From NCBI GenBank assembly GCA_945867185.1, contig CAMBHM010000059.1:1-8179 (forward strand): DNA of 8,179 nucleotides. Direction: 5' to 3'. The DNA is from Legionella genomosp. 1. Its GTDB lineage: Bacteria > Pseudomonadota > Gammaproteobacteria > Legionellales > Legionellaceae. Numbering within the stretch: position 1 is the stretch's first letter; every line of letters begins with the position of its first letter. The notes below the pieces were generated by a model that worked only from the letters and a program-made list of their open reading frames with translations, was not told where the DNA came from and did not search any database. A program made the position numbers and the translations under genes. This document shows, piece by piece, positions 1 to 6,600 of this stretch.

Positions 1-437
1 GTGAGCAGCCCCTTTCCATTGAAGAGGCCATGGAATGGATTCAGTCCCCGGCTAACGGCGCTCTAGAACTTTTTATAGGCACGGTACGCGCCACCAATCT
101 AGGCCGAGACGTTGTGAGCGTTCATTATGATTTGTTTGTCCCTTTGGCCGAACAAACATTCCAGACACTGTGTTACGAAGTTCAAGCACAACACGCCGAT
201 CCATTAACACTCTACCTCGCACACTTCAAAGGTCCATTACCTGTGGGCGGTGTGAGTGTTATCATAGCAGTCGGATCACCCCATCGTGAAGAAGCCTTCT
301 CAGCCTGCCGCGCATTAATAGAATCTTTAAAAGAACGAGCACCCATCTGGAAGCAAGAGCATTATACCAACGGCATGAGTGAATGGGTCAAAGGACACGC
401 CTTATGCCAACATCGCGGACACACGCATGCCTCCTAG
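1..437 (+). CDS. moaE: Molybdopterin synthase catalytic (large) subunit MoaE, 5' end outside the window
   Basis: MoaE is the large subunit of molybdopterin synthase. With MoaD, which carries the sulfur as a C-terminal thiocarboxylate, it converts cyclic pyranopterin monophosphate to molybdopterin in the cytoplasm. The frame is open from base 3, and the residues before the first ATG (EQPLSIEEA, before Met at base 30) fit the family's N-terminus, so base 30 is not the start and the true start lies upstream of the window. Seen in sequence, numbered from that Met: the core LFIGTVR at 14-20, and LKERAPIWKQE near the C-terminus, with Lys101 and Lys108 spaced exactly as catalytic Lys119 and Lys126 of E. 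coli MoaE. It ends WVKGH plus a short tail. The 144 visible residues compare with about 150 in E. coli, so only a few residues are missing. The stop overlaps mobA by 11 bp. Assignment is firm. Confidence 0.95.
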   Translation, partial: EQPLSIEEAMEWIQSPANGALELFIGTVRATNLGRDVVSVHYDLFVPLAEQTFQTLCYEVQAQHADPLTLYLAHFKGPLPVGGVSVIIAVGSPHREEAFSACRALIESLKERAPIWKQEHYTNGMSEWVKGHALCQHRGHTHAS

Positions 438-993
438 AGTAGTAGGCATCATTCTCGCCGGGGGCTTATCGTCTCGCATGGGGCAAAACAAGGCCTTATT
501 GCCCTATCGCGGGGGGCCTCTCATCGAGCATATGGCCAGCTTGTTCCGTGATCTACACTTACCCCTGTATATCAGTGGTCAACTAGACTCATTTGACTGT
601 ATTCCTGATCTTGTTCCTCATTTAGGCCCAATAGGCGGACTGGTTAGTGCCGTAGCCTACTTGAAACCAAAAGAGATCGCACACGCCTTGTTCGTGCCCG
701 TAGACATGCCTTTGATGACCGTGGACTTACTGAAAAACCTACTACCTCATCCCTCTTATGATGCGATTGCTTATATAAACAAACCATTACCGCTCGGGTT
801 GTCTTTGACACCAACGGTCCTTCAACAATTGCAGATCTTATCCCTCAACCCTTTGAAAAAAAACCGTTCCGTCCAACAACTGATTCAATCCTTACACACC
901 TATTATTTATCCTATGAAGCAAAGCAAGATCCCTGTTTTCAAAATATCAATACTCCTCAAGATTGGCACACCCTATTGGAGGCAACCTCATGA
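427..993 (+). CDS. mobA: Molybdenum cofactor guanylyltransferase MobA
   Basis: MobA transfers GMP from GTP to Mo-molybdopterin, giving the guanine dinucleotide cofactor used by DMSO-reductase-type molybdoenzymes; it is cytoplasmic. The 188-residue product compares with 194 in E. coli. It has the nucleotidyltransferase signature ILAGGLSSRMGQNKALL at 9-25 with Lys22, the GPIGGL loop at 67-72, an Asp (D61) just before that loop, and the metal-binding VDMPLM with Asp93. The end NINTPQDW is typical of this fold. I chose ATG 427 because the conserved domain begins five residues later. A GTG at 379 would add 16 residues encoded inside moaE with no family similarity. No clear Shine-Dalgarno precedes 427, and the 11-bp overlap with moaE suggests translational coupling. 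A cytidylyltransferase (MocA) is less likely given the moaE neighbour and the short length. Confidence 0.92.
   Translation: MPPRVVGIILAGGLSSRMGQNKALLPYRGGPLIEHMASLFRDLHLPLYISGQLDSFDCIPDLVPHLGPIGGLVSAVAYLKPKEIAHALFVPVDMPLMTVDLLKNLLPHPSYDAIAYINKPLPLGLSLTPTVLQQLQILSLNPLKKNRSVQQLIQSLHTYYLSYEAKQDPCFQNINTPQDWHTLLEATS
978..982 (+). promoter_or_regulatory. Ribosome binding site that sets the start of the gene after mobA
   Basis: GGAGG lies 7 nt before ATG 990, inside the 3' end of mobA. It supports 990 as the start over an in-frame TTG at 963, which would place this site within the coding region. Confidence 0.75.
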
Positions 994-1301
994 ACCTTAA
1001 ATTATCGCCTGGCGCCTTACGCGTTCGAATCAATCAAACGGATGTTAGCCTCTTATGCCAACGCAGCACGCTCACTTTTGACTCAGGGCTTTCATTTTTA
1101 TTTAAATTGATTTTAGTAGATCTAACTTCTGAAGATCTGACACTCAGCTTCGAACAAAACATCCCTATACTCTCCGTGAGTAGAGCCCTTTTCTTGAAGC
1201 TTCTAGAACGCCTGCCTTCTAAGAAAGGCATTGAAACAACTTATCAAGATTTTAACGGGAACCCTTATAAACTGAGCCTTGAAGTGGATGTGCGCTCTTA
1301 G
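990..1301 (+). CDS. Small uncharacterised protein after mobA, possibly DUF7009-like
   Basis: This encodes 103 residues that I cannot assign to a function. The start ATG overlaps the mobA stop (ATGA) and has a strong GGAGG site. No signal peptide or membrane segment is evident. The N-terminus LKLSPGALRVRINQTDVSLL looks like a short beta hairpin followed by an amphipathic segment. The middle has an I-x-I-L-S-V strand followed by a helix (RALFLKLLERLPSKKGIE), and the end a GNPYKLSLEVDV strand. This order, with an N-terminal LR-R motif, a mid-protein strand-helix pair and a final Leu-rich strand ending in an acidic residue, recalls the DUF7009 family (about 120 residues), but that is from memory and unconfirmed. 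Coupling to moaE and mobA suggests a part in cofactor synthesis or insertion; that is inference from position only. Confidence 0.8.
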   Translation: MNLKLSPGALRVRINQTDVSLLCQRSTLTFDSGLSFLFKLILVDLTSEDLTLSFEQNIPILSVSRALFLKLLERLPSKKGIETTYQDFNGNPYKLSLEVDVRS

Positions 1302-1310
1302 AGATCGCAC
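1290..1310. terminator. Possible bidirectional hairpin between convergent operons
   Basis: GTGCG (1290-1294) pairs with CGCAC (1306-1310), and inside it CTC (1295-1297) pairs with GAG (1301-1303) around a TTA loop, leaving a 2-nt bulge. It covers the stop of the plus-strand gene and ends 4 bp from the ftsX stop, the right place for a shared terminator. Neither side has a real T tract, so intrinsic termination is only a possibility. Confidence 0.3.
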
Positions 1311-1313
1311 CAC

Positions 1314-2240
1314 TCATTTGCACGGTTCAATCCCAGCCAACTGGCGTTTCACCGACAACGAAGCGCCCAGCCAACCAAGGATCACCGCAGCAAGCAACAA
1401 TAGTGTCGTTTGTCGAAAGGTCAATCCTACCAAGGCATACTGCATCTCGTAGACACGAGCAAGCTGGTTGACTGCCATCGCAGTGCTCCATAAAAAAACA
1501 TCTACTAATAACACCGCAACGAAGGCTCCCGCGAGGCCATAGTATATGCCCAGATACAAAAAGGGCCGAACAATAAAGGCATCTCTTGCCCCCATTAGTT
1601 TATACACTTGAATCTCTTCATGCCGATTATGGATCGCAAGACGAAGTGTATTACCAATAATGAGTAAGACTGCCAATGCAAGAAGCCCCATCAATGCTTG
1701 GGCTAACCAATGCACGAACTCCGAGATGGCTTGAAATCGATTGACCCAAGCCATGTCGAGTTTGGCTTGGTCCACTTCTTTGTAGGCTTTTAACTGCAAA
1801 TACAATTGTTCCAATTGAGCAGGTGTATGAATCCCTAAGGCAGGCACCACTTCAATCACAGCAGGCAACGGATTATCTGGTAAATAGCGCCGAATGTCAT
1901 GCATGCCCTCCTGCTGCTCAAGCTCAGCAAGTCCCTCCTCGGGCGTTATCAATCTGGCTTCTGCCACTCCAGGTGTTTCACGCACACGCATCAACGTTTC
2001 ATTCGCCTGCGTTGCAGATAAGGAGATCTTCAAATACAACGACATATGTCCTAGACGCGGCCCATGCTGTACAAGCTGACGCATGTTGTCACTCATCACC
2101 CAAAAAAGAGCAGGTAATGCCAGGGTGATGGCTATCACCAACACAGTCATGGCTGTTGCAAATGGATGGCCACTCACAGCAGAAAGGCTTGAGCGGGCGG
2201 CTTGAGTGTGATGCACTAGAAACGATTTCAACCTCTTCAA
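1314..2240 (-). CDS. ftsX: Cell-division ABC transporter permease-like subunit FtsX
   Basis: FtsX is the membrane partner of FtsE. The complex sits at the division septum and transmits ATP hydrolysis to periplasmic activators of peptidoglycan amidases (EnvC in E. coli). The 308-residue product has the expected four membrane segments, at about 28-49, 176-200, 226-252 and 277-297. A periplasmic domain of about 125 residues lies between the first two, containing the family-typical ITPEEGLAEL and PDNPLPAVIEV. The cytoplasmic loop after segment 2 (NRHEEIQVYKLMGARDAFIVRPF, about 205-227) matches the coupling region that touches FtsE. The start is TTG at 2240-2238, overlapping the ftsE stop, with an AAAAGGGGGG site 8 nt upstream; the next in-frame ATG would lie inside membrane segment 1. 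This is the last gene of the operon. In E. coli rpoH follows ftsX, but here a convergent molybdenum-cofactor operon does. Confidence 0.95.
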   Translation of the reverse strand: MKRLKSFLVHHTQAARSSLSAVSGHPFATAMTVLVIAITLALPALFWVMSDNMRQLVQHGPRLGHMSLYLKISLSATQANETLMRVRETPGVAEARLITPEEGLAELEQQEGMHDIRRYLPDNPLPAVIEVVPALGIHTPAQLEQLYLQLKAYKEVDQAKLDMAWVNRFQAISEFVHWLAQALMGLLALAVLLIIGNTLRLAIHNRHEEIQVYKLMGARDAFIVRPFLYLGIYYGLAGAFVAVLLVDVFLWSTAMAVNQLARVYEMQYALVGLTFRQTTLLLLAAVILGWLGASLSVKRQLAGIEPCK

Positions 2241-2887
2241 GACAGTCGCCCCCCTTTTAACATCACAATGCGATGCTTCATCGAGGCAATCAGTGCCAAA
2301 TCATGGGTTGCAACCAACACCGCGACCCCGGCTTGATTAAATTGCAAAAAGAGCTTCATGACTTCAGCAGACAGCGCAGGATCCAAATTTCCAGTCGGTT
2401 CATCTGCCAATAACAACGCGGGCTTATGAACCACAGCACGCGCAAGTCCAACACGCTGTTGCTCCCCACCGGACAATTGCAACGGCCGCATTTTTTCTTT
2501 GTTCAACAAGCCTACCAAATCAAGAGAGGCAAGGACCCGTTTGGTTATCAACGATTGGGGTGCCCCTTGGAGCACCAATGGCAAAGCGACGTTATCAAAC
2601 ACCGTACGATCTGGCAGTAAATGGGGCGATTGAAACGTGATCCCCAGTTGCGATCGAAAAGAAGGGATCTCCCGTTTTTTAAGACGGTTCAAATCCACCC
2701 CATTGACGATAATTTGACCGGACGAAGGCCTGTCTAACAGGGCAATCAGTTTTAAAAACGTGCTTTTTCCCGCCCCCGAGTGACCCGTCAGAAATGCCAT
2801 TTCTCCCTTTTCAAGCGAAAAGTCGACTTGGCTTAAACCTTCAAAGCCCCCCGAAAACCGCTTGCTCACTTGATTACAGGTGATCAT
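2237..2887 (-). CDS. ftsE: Cell-division ATP-binding protein FtsE
   Basis: FtsE is the ATPase of the FtsEX septal complex, bound to the inner face of the membrane through FtsX. The 216-residue product (E. coli 222) has Walker A GHSGAGKST at 35-43, the Q-loop Gln86, the ABC signature LSGGEQQR at 138-145, Walker B LLLADEP with Asp162 and Glu163, and the H-loop His195. Starting at ATG 2887 puts the Walker A lysine at 41 and the Walker B acidic pair at 162-163, the same numbers as in E. coli FtsE, which supports this start. ATG 2890 directly before it is equally possible and adds one Met. An in-frame ATG at 2923 would add 12 residues that have no family counterpart. The start overlaps the end of ftsY by 14 bp and the stop overlaps the ftsX start, so all three genes appear translationally coupled. 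Confidence 0.96.
   Translation of the reverse strand: MITCNQVSKRFSGGFEGLSQVDFSLEKGEMAFLTGHSGAGKSTFLKLIALLDRPSSGQIIVNGVDLNRLKKREIPSFRSQLGITFQSPHLLPDRTVFDNVALPLVLQGAPQSLITKRVLASLDLVGLLNKEKMRPLQLSGGEQQRVGLARAVVHKPALLLADEPTGNLDPALSAEVMKLFLQFNQAGVAVLVATHDLALIASMKHRIVMLKGGRLS
2249..2258 (-). promoter_or_regulatory. Ribosome binding site for the TTG start of ftsX
   Basis: Read on the minus strand this is AAAAGGGGGG, inside the last codons of ftsE (Lys-Gly-Gly), ending 8 nt before the TTG start. It is a strong Shine-Dalgarno match and the main reason for accepting the non-ATG start. The sequence is also a homopolymer pair in which indels or slippage could occur. Confidence 0.65.
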
Positions 2888-3851
2888 CATCAAAGATTGC
2901 TTGAACGAATTGCGTCGCATCAAACGGCTGCAAATCGTCTACTCCCTCACCAAGACCCACATATCGAAATGGTATCCCTAATTCATGCGCCATGGCAAAC
3001 ACTATTCCCCCTTTCGCTGTCCCATCCAACTTTGTCATGGTAATACCAGTCAACCCAACAGCTTCGTGAAATTGTTTGGCCTGAATAAGTGCGTTTTGCC
3101 CAATACTTGCATCGAGCACCAGCATCGTTTCATGTGGGGCCTTCGGATCCATTTTCTGCAGCACCCGTTTGATTTTTTTAAGTTCTTCCATGAGATGGTG
3201 CTGAGTATGCAGGCGTCCTGCGGTATCTGCTATCAAGACATCCACGCCACGCGCCTTCGCTGCAGTGAATGCATCAAAAATAACAGAGGCACTGTCTGCA
3301 CCGGTATGCTGTGCAATCACAGGCACCTCGTTACGCTCACCCCACACCTGTAATTGCTCAACGGCCGCTGCTCGGAAGGTGTCCCCTGCAGCCAACATGA
3401 CTTTTTTCCCCATTGCTTGGTAATGCTTGGCCAATTTCCCAATGGTCGTCGTTTTCCCAGAGCCATTCACACCCACCATCAATATAACAAATGGCATAGA
3501 GCCTTCTAGGACAAATCGTTGTGTAATAGGAGCAAGCAACAACAACAGATGCTTCTTTAAGGCTTCTAATACAGCCTCTCCATCGGTTAGCTGCTTTCTA
3601 GCCAACCCCTCTCTCAATCCGGTCAAAACCACTTGCGTGGTGTCCATGCCCACATCTGCCCGGATCAATATGGTTTCTATTTCTTCAAACAAGGCGGCAT
3701 CGAGCTCTTTTTTGCCAAACAATAAACGCCCCAGCCCTTCTCCCAAATGGTGATGCGTTTTATAGAGCCCTTGCTTGAATCGTGCCAATATCCCTGTCGG
3801 GGGCGACTCGGAGGTTGAGGGTTCTCCTCGCTTAAACCATTTGATCATCAT
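2874..3851 (-). CDS. ftsY: Signal recognition particle receptor FtsY
   Basis: FtsY is the SRP receptor GTPase. It pairs with Ffh on ribosomes making membrane proteins and hands them to the SecYEG translocon. The 325-residue product has the NG domains complete: the start of the helical N domain (FKQGLYKTHHHLGEGL, about 25-40, then the RADVGMDTT element at 64-72), G1 GVNGSGKT 127-134, the insertion-box DTFRAAA 157-163, G3 DTAGR 209-213, G4 TKLDG 273-277 and G5 GLGEG 299-303. It lacks the long acidic A domain of E. coli FtsY (497 residues): only about 20 residues precede the N domain, as in many bacteria. ATG 3851 is followed directly by a second ATG at 3848 and either may be used; an AGG lies a few bases upstream. 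It is the first gene of ftsY-ftsE-ftsX and diverges from the M16 operon. Confidence 0.96.
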   Translation of the reverse strand: MMIKWFKRGEPSTSESPPTGILARFKQGLYKTHHHLGEGLGRLLFGKKELDAALFEEIETILIRADVGMDTTQVVLTGLREGLARKQLTDGEAVLEALKKHLLLLLAPITQRFVLEGSMPFVILMVGVNGSGKTTTIGKLAKHYQAMGKKVMLAAGDTFRAAAVEQLQVWGERNEVPVIAQHTGADSASVIFDAFTAAKARGVDVLIADTAGRLHTQHHLMEELKKIKRVLQKMDPKAPHETMLVLDASIGQNALIQAKQFHEAVGLTGITMTKLDGTAKGGIVFAMAHELGIPFRYVGLGEGVDDLQPFDATQFVQAIFDDDHL

Positions 3852-3882
3852 GCCAACCTATACAAAGCAGCTAAAATGTGAA

Positions 3883-3891
3883 ATTCTAACA
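3883..3891 (-). promoter_or_regulatory. ftsYp: Candidate extended -10 promoter element for ftsY-ftsE-ftsX
   Basis: On the minus strand this reads TGTTAGAAT, an extended -10 (TGn followed by TAGAAT, 5 of 6 matches to TATAAT). A start about 7 nt downstream would give a leader of roughly 25 nt before ATG 3851. No good -35 lies 17 bp upstream, which is tolerable for an extended -10. I could not identify an equally good promoter for the divergent plus-strand operon in the same 59-bp gap (TAAAAT at 3872-3877 has no usable -35). Confidence 0.4.
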
Positions 3892-3910
3892 CTTTTCTAA
3901 TGAGGTAGGT

Positions 3911-5230
3911 ATGCGCAACCTGTTCCTTCTTCTGATAATGCTCCTACCTTACTCTGTATTCAGTCAAGTCCAATCCTTCACCCTAGACAATGGACTCCGA
4001 CTCCTGGTTAAAGAAGATCACCGTGCGCCTGTCGTCGTCTCCATGATTTGGTACACTGTCGGCTCTGCCGATGAACCAGGCGGAATAACTGGTACCTCCC
4101 ATGCTTTGGAACATTTGATGTTCAAAGGCACAAGTAACGTCCCCATGGGCGCCTTCTCAAAGGCTATAGCCGCCATCGGGGGACAAGACAATGCTTTTAC
4201 CAACAATGACTACACGGCCTATTTTGAAAAAGTAGCAGCCCCACATTTATCCCTTGTTTTCTCACTGGAAGCCGATCGCATGCAGCATTTGCTGCTCGGT
4301 AAAGACGAATTTGACAAAGAAATACGCGTCATTCAAGAAGAACGACGATTACGAACCGATGACAATCCTCAAGCGTTAACGTTTGAGCGATTTTTAGCAA
4401 CCGCCCACCTAACCGCTCCTTATAATCACCCCGTCATTGGATGGATGAGTGATTTAAAACAAATGACCGTGGAGGATGCAAGAGCCTGGTATACACGATA
4501 CTACACACCCAATAATGCCATCGTCGTCGTGGTTGGTGACGTCCAGGCAAAAGACGTCTATCACTTAGCAAAACAGCACTTTGGTTCCCTAAAAAAACAG
4601 CCTCTACCTGTACGAAAACCACAACCAGAACCCCCTCCTTTAGGTCCTAAAACAGTCCTCATAGAAGCACCTGCTCAAGTACCTATGCTGATGATTGGCT
4701 ATACCGTCCCCACGGTGAATACAACCTCTAACACCACCCAGCATGATCCCTACGCCCTAGAGCTCATTGCAGGCATCCTCGATGCTGGAGACAGTGGTCG
4801 TGTTACACAACGATTGGTTCGAGGATTGCAAGTCGCGAGTAACGTGGACATATTTTATAATTTATATGCTCGATATCAAACCCAATTTATCTTGTATGGT
4901 ACACCGAGCCAATCCCATTCCCTGAACGAATTAAAAAAAGGAATCTTCTCTGAAATCAAACGCCTACAAGAAGAGCCGATTTCATCTGAAGAACTGCAAC
5001 GCGTCAAAACACAAATCATTGCGCAGAAAACGTTTGAACGGGACTCGCAATTTGGTCAGGCGATGGAATTAGGCCTCTTAGAAACAATCGGCCTCGGTTG
5101 GAAAACAGCCGATAGATATATTGATCGCATCCATCAGGTGACGCCAAAGCACATTCAACAAGCGGCCATCCGCTATTTCCAACATAACAATCAAACGGAA
5201 GCCCGTTTGATTCCCAAGGAGCGCCAATGA
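3911..5230 (+). CDS. Secreted M16 family zinc metallopeptidase, catalytic subunit
   Basis: This is an M16B (pitrilysin/processing-peptidase clan) zinc peptidase, 439 residues, predicted to be exported to the periplasm. Residues 1-18 form a hydrophobic signal peptide (LFLLLIMLLPYSVFS), probably cut before Gln19. The inverted zinc motif HALEH is at 64-68 (His64, Glu67, His68) and the distal zinc-ligand glutamate lies in VIQEERR (Glu143, with Glu144 adjacent). The M16 C-terminal domain follows from about 230, but I do not see the R/Y substrate-binding pair there; that pair is in the next gene. The two probably form a heterodimer, as in bacterial and mitochondrial M16B pairs. GAGG at 3902-3905 lies 5 nt before the ATG. 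Natural substrates are unknown. This is the first gene of an operon with the second M16 protein and rsmD. Confidence 0.93.
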   Translation: MRNLFLLLIMLLPYSVFSQVQSFTLDNGLRLLVKEDHRAPVVVSMIWYTVGSADEPGGITGTSHALEHLMFKGTSNVPMGAFSKAIAAIGGQDNAFTNNDYTAYFEKVAAPHLSLVFSLEADRMQHLLLGKDEFDKEIRVIQEERRLRTDDNPQALTFERFLATAHLTAPYNHPVIGWMSDLKQMTVEDARAWYTRYYTPNNAIVVVVGDVQAKDVYHLAKQHFGSLKKQPLPVRKPQPEPPPLGPKTVLIEAPAQVPMLMIGYTVPTVNTTSNTTQHDPYALELIAGILDAGDSGRVTQRLVRGLQVASNVDIFYNLYARYQTQFILYGTPSQSHSLNELKKGIFSEIKRLQEEPISSEELQRVKTQIIAQKTFERDSQFGQAMELGLLETIGLGWKTADRYIDRIHQVTPKHIQQAAIRYFQHNNQTEARLIPKERQ

Positions 5231-6600
5231 CCACCGCCCGGTCTTTTATCCACCCCCCCTTTTCTAGAGTTCCTGCGAAGACGGGGATCCCTCGACACCT
5301 CCTACTCTTTCTCTGTACTTGGTGCCTCACTGCTTCTGCGGCTGATCTCAATACCTTTGAATGGGACACCAGCAAAGGCACACACGTCGTATTCTATCCA
5401 GCGATGAATGTTCCCATGCTCGACATCAGCATTGCGTTTGCAGCAGGCTCTGCCTACGATGGGGAACAATTTGGCTTGAGTGCCCTCACCACACGATTAT
5501 TAAATCAAGGCAATGATGGGCTTGACGCCAACCAAGTAGCTGAGAAACTGGCTGAAACAGGTGCTCAATACCTCGCTGATAACAACCAAGACATGGTCAT
5601 CCTCAATTTAAAAACCCTCACCGAACCCCATGCTCTCAAAACAGCAACCGATCTGTTTGCGACCCTAGTCGGCAAGCCTGACTTGAAGGACGAGCCATTC
5701 CTACATGAAAAAAAACAACAACTCATGAGCATTGTGCAAGCCCAAGAGTCTCCTGATGAGGTTGCTAATCAGACTTTTTTTCAACTCTTATATAAGGCCC
5801 ATCCCTACGCACACCCCCTCTTAGGGACAAAAGATACTGTAAACGCCTTATCCAATGAAGCCGTTCGTCACTTTTATCATCAGTTTTTTGTAGCACAAAA
5901 TGCCACCCTTGTCCTCATCGGCGCTATCAGTACCGATGCCGCCCACCAATTGGCTGAACGGGTAACCGCCCATCTGATCCGAGGCGCCCCCCCGGCCCCC
6001 ATCCCCAACGCTGAACCTTTAAAAGAGAATGTCGACATTGAAGTACGCTTTCCTTCCTCCCAAACCATGATCCGTCTCGGACAGTTGGGGATTACACACA
6101 CGGATCAAGATTACTTTCCCTTGATGGTGGGCAATTATATAGTGGGAGGCAGCTCCATGATGTCTCAATTAACCCGTGAACTGCGTGAAAACAGGGGCTT
6201 GACCTATGGCGTGTACAGTCAATTTTCCCCGATGCCTGGAATAGGCCCCTTTATTATCAGTCTGTCAACCAAACAAAAACAAACCACCTTGGCCATCAAT
6301 TTGATTCGAGCAACTTTGTCTGCCTTTCTAAAGACAGGGCCAACCGATCAAGAACTGCTTGCAGCCAAACAATATTTAACCGGGAGCTTCCCCTTGTCTT
6401 TAGCAAGCAACCGAAGCATCGCAGACATATTGATTAAAATGGCCTTTTACCACTTACCAAAAGACTATCTAAAACGGTACGTCGATCACATCAACGCCGT
6501 CACACAAGCAGATATCAAACGAGCCTTTCAAAGCCGAATTCATCCCGACAAAATGCTTCAAGTGACCGTTGGCAAACCACAACAGGCGCGCACTTTATGA
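5227..6600 (+). CDS. Secreted M16 family protein, non-catalytic R/Y subunit
   Basis: The second M16 protein has 457 residues and lacks the zinc site. Where HxxEH is expected (after FGL, about 83) Ala86, Thr89 and Arg90 occupy the ligand positions. It does carry the C-terminal substrate-binding motif REL-RENRGLTYGVYSQF (Arg320, Tyr327), absent from its partner, so the two proteins together make one complete active site. The start is ATG 5227, overlapping the partner's stop, with AAGGAG at 5216-5221. No other ATG, GTG or TTG lies in frame before the hydrophobic core, so the long N-terminus is real: about 23 residues, then a hydrophobic segment LLLFLCTWCLTASA with cleavage near 38-39. Residues 15-22 (VPAKTGIP) come from a REP-like repeat. 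Two runs of seven C (5253-5259, 5987-5993) lie in frame. Its role is inferred from paired M16B families. Confidence 0.92.
   Translation: MTTARSFIHPPFSRVPAKTGIPRHLLLFLCTWCLTASAADLNTFEWDTSKGTHVVFYPAMNVPMLDISIAFAAGSAYDGEQFGLSALTTRLLNQGNDGLDANQVAEKLAETGAQYLADNNQDMVILNLKTLTEPHALKTATDLFATLVGKPDLKDEPFLHEKKQQLMSIVQAQESPDEVANQTFFQLLYKAHPYAHPLLGTKDTVNALSNEAVRHFYHQFFVAQNATLVLIGAISTDAAHQLAERVTAHLIRGAPPAPIPNAEPLKENVDIEVRFPSSQTMIRLGQLGITHTDQDYFPLMVGNYIVGGSSMMSQLTRELRENRGLTYGVYSQFSPMPGIGPFIISLSTKQKQTTLAINLIRATLSAFLKTGPTDQELLAAKQYLTGSFPLSLASNRSIADILIKMAFYHLPKDYLKRYVDHINAVTQADIKRAFQSRIHPDKMLQVTVGKPQQARTL
5269..5290 (+). repeat. REP-like palindrome remnant inside a signal-peptide coding region
   Basis: TTCCTG (5270-5275) pairs with CGGGGA (5282-5287), two pairs being G-T, around the loop CGAAGA. 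The sequence and its translation VPAKTGIP closely resemble dispersed palindromes in many proteobacteria whose core is TTCCCGCGAA-GCGGGAA and which are often translated as VIPAKAGI. Only one copy is visible here, so its status as a genomic repeat rests on resemblance. It lies in the n-region of the second M16 protein. Confidence 0.5.

Noticed and set aside
379..426. N-terminal extension of MobA from GTG 379
   Set aside because: The 16 extra residues are encoded within the conserved C-terminus of moaE and have no family counterpart; ATG 427 fits the usual length.
2249..2258. Programmed -1 frameshift signal joining ftsE and ftsX
   Set aside because: AAAAGGG does not fit the X-XXY-YYZ rule in this frame and the tract is fully explained as a ribosome binding site. 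It is kept only as a side remark.
2985..3353. 122-residue open frame on the plus strand inside ftsY
   Set aside because: It is antisense to the conserved GTPase domain of FtsY, rich in Cys and His without a regular motif, and has no homologous feature.
5016..5381. 121-residue open frame on the minus strand across the M16-M16 junction
   Set aside because: It is opposite two well-supported coding regions, and no motif or ribosome binding site supports it.
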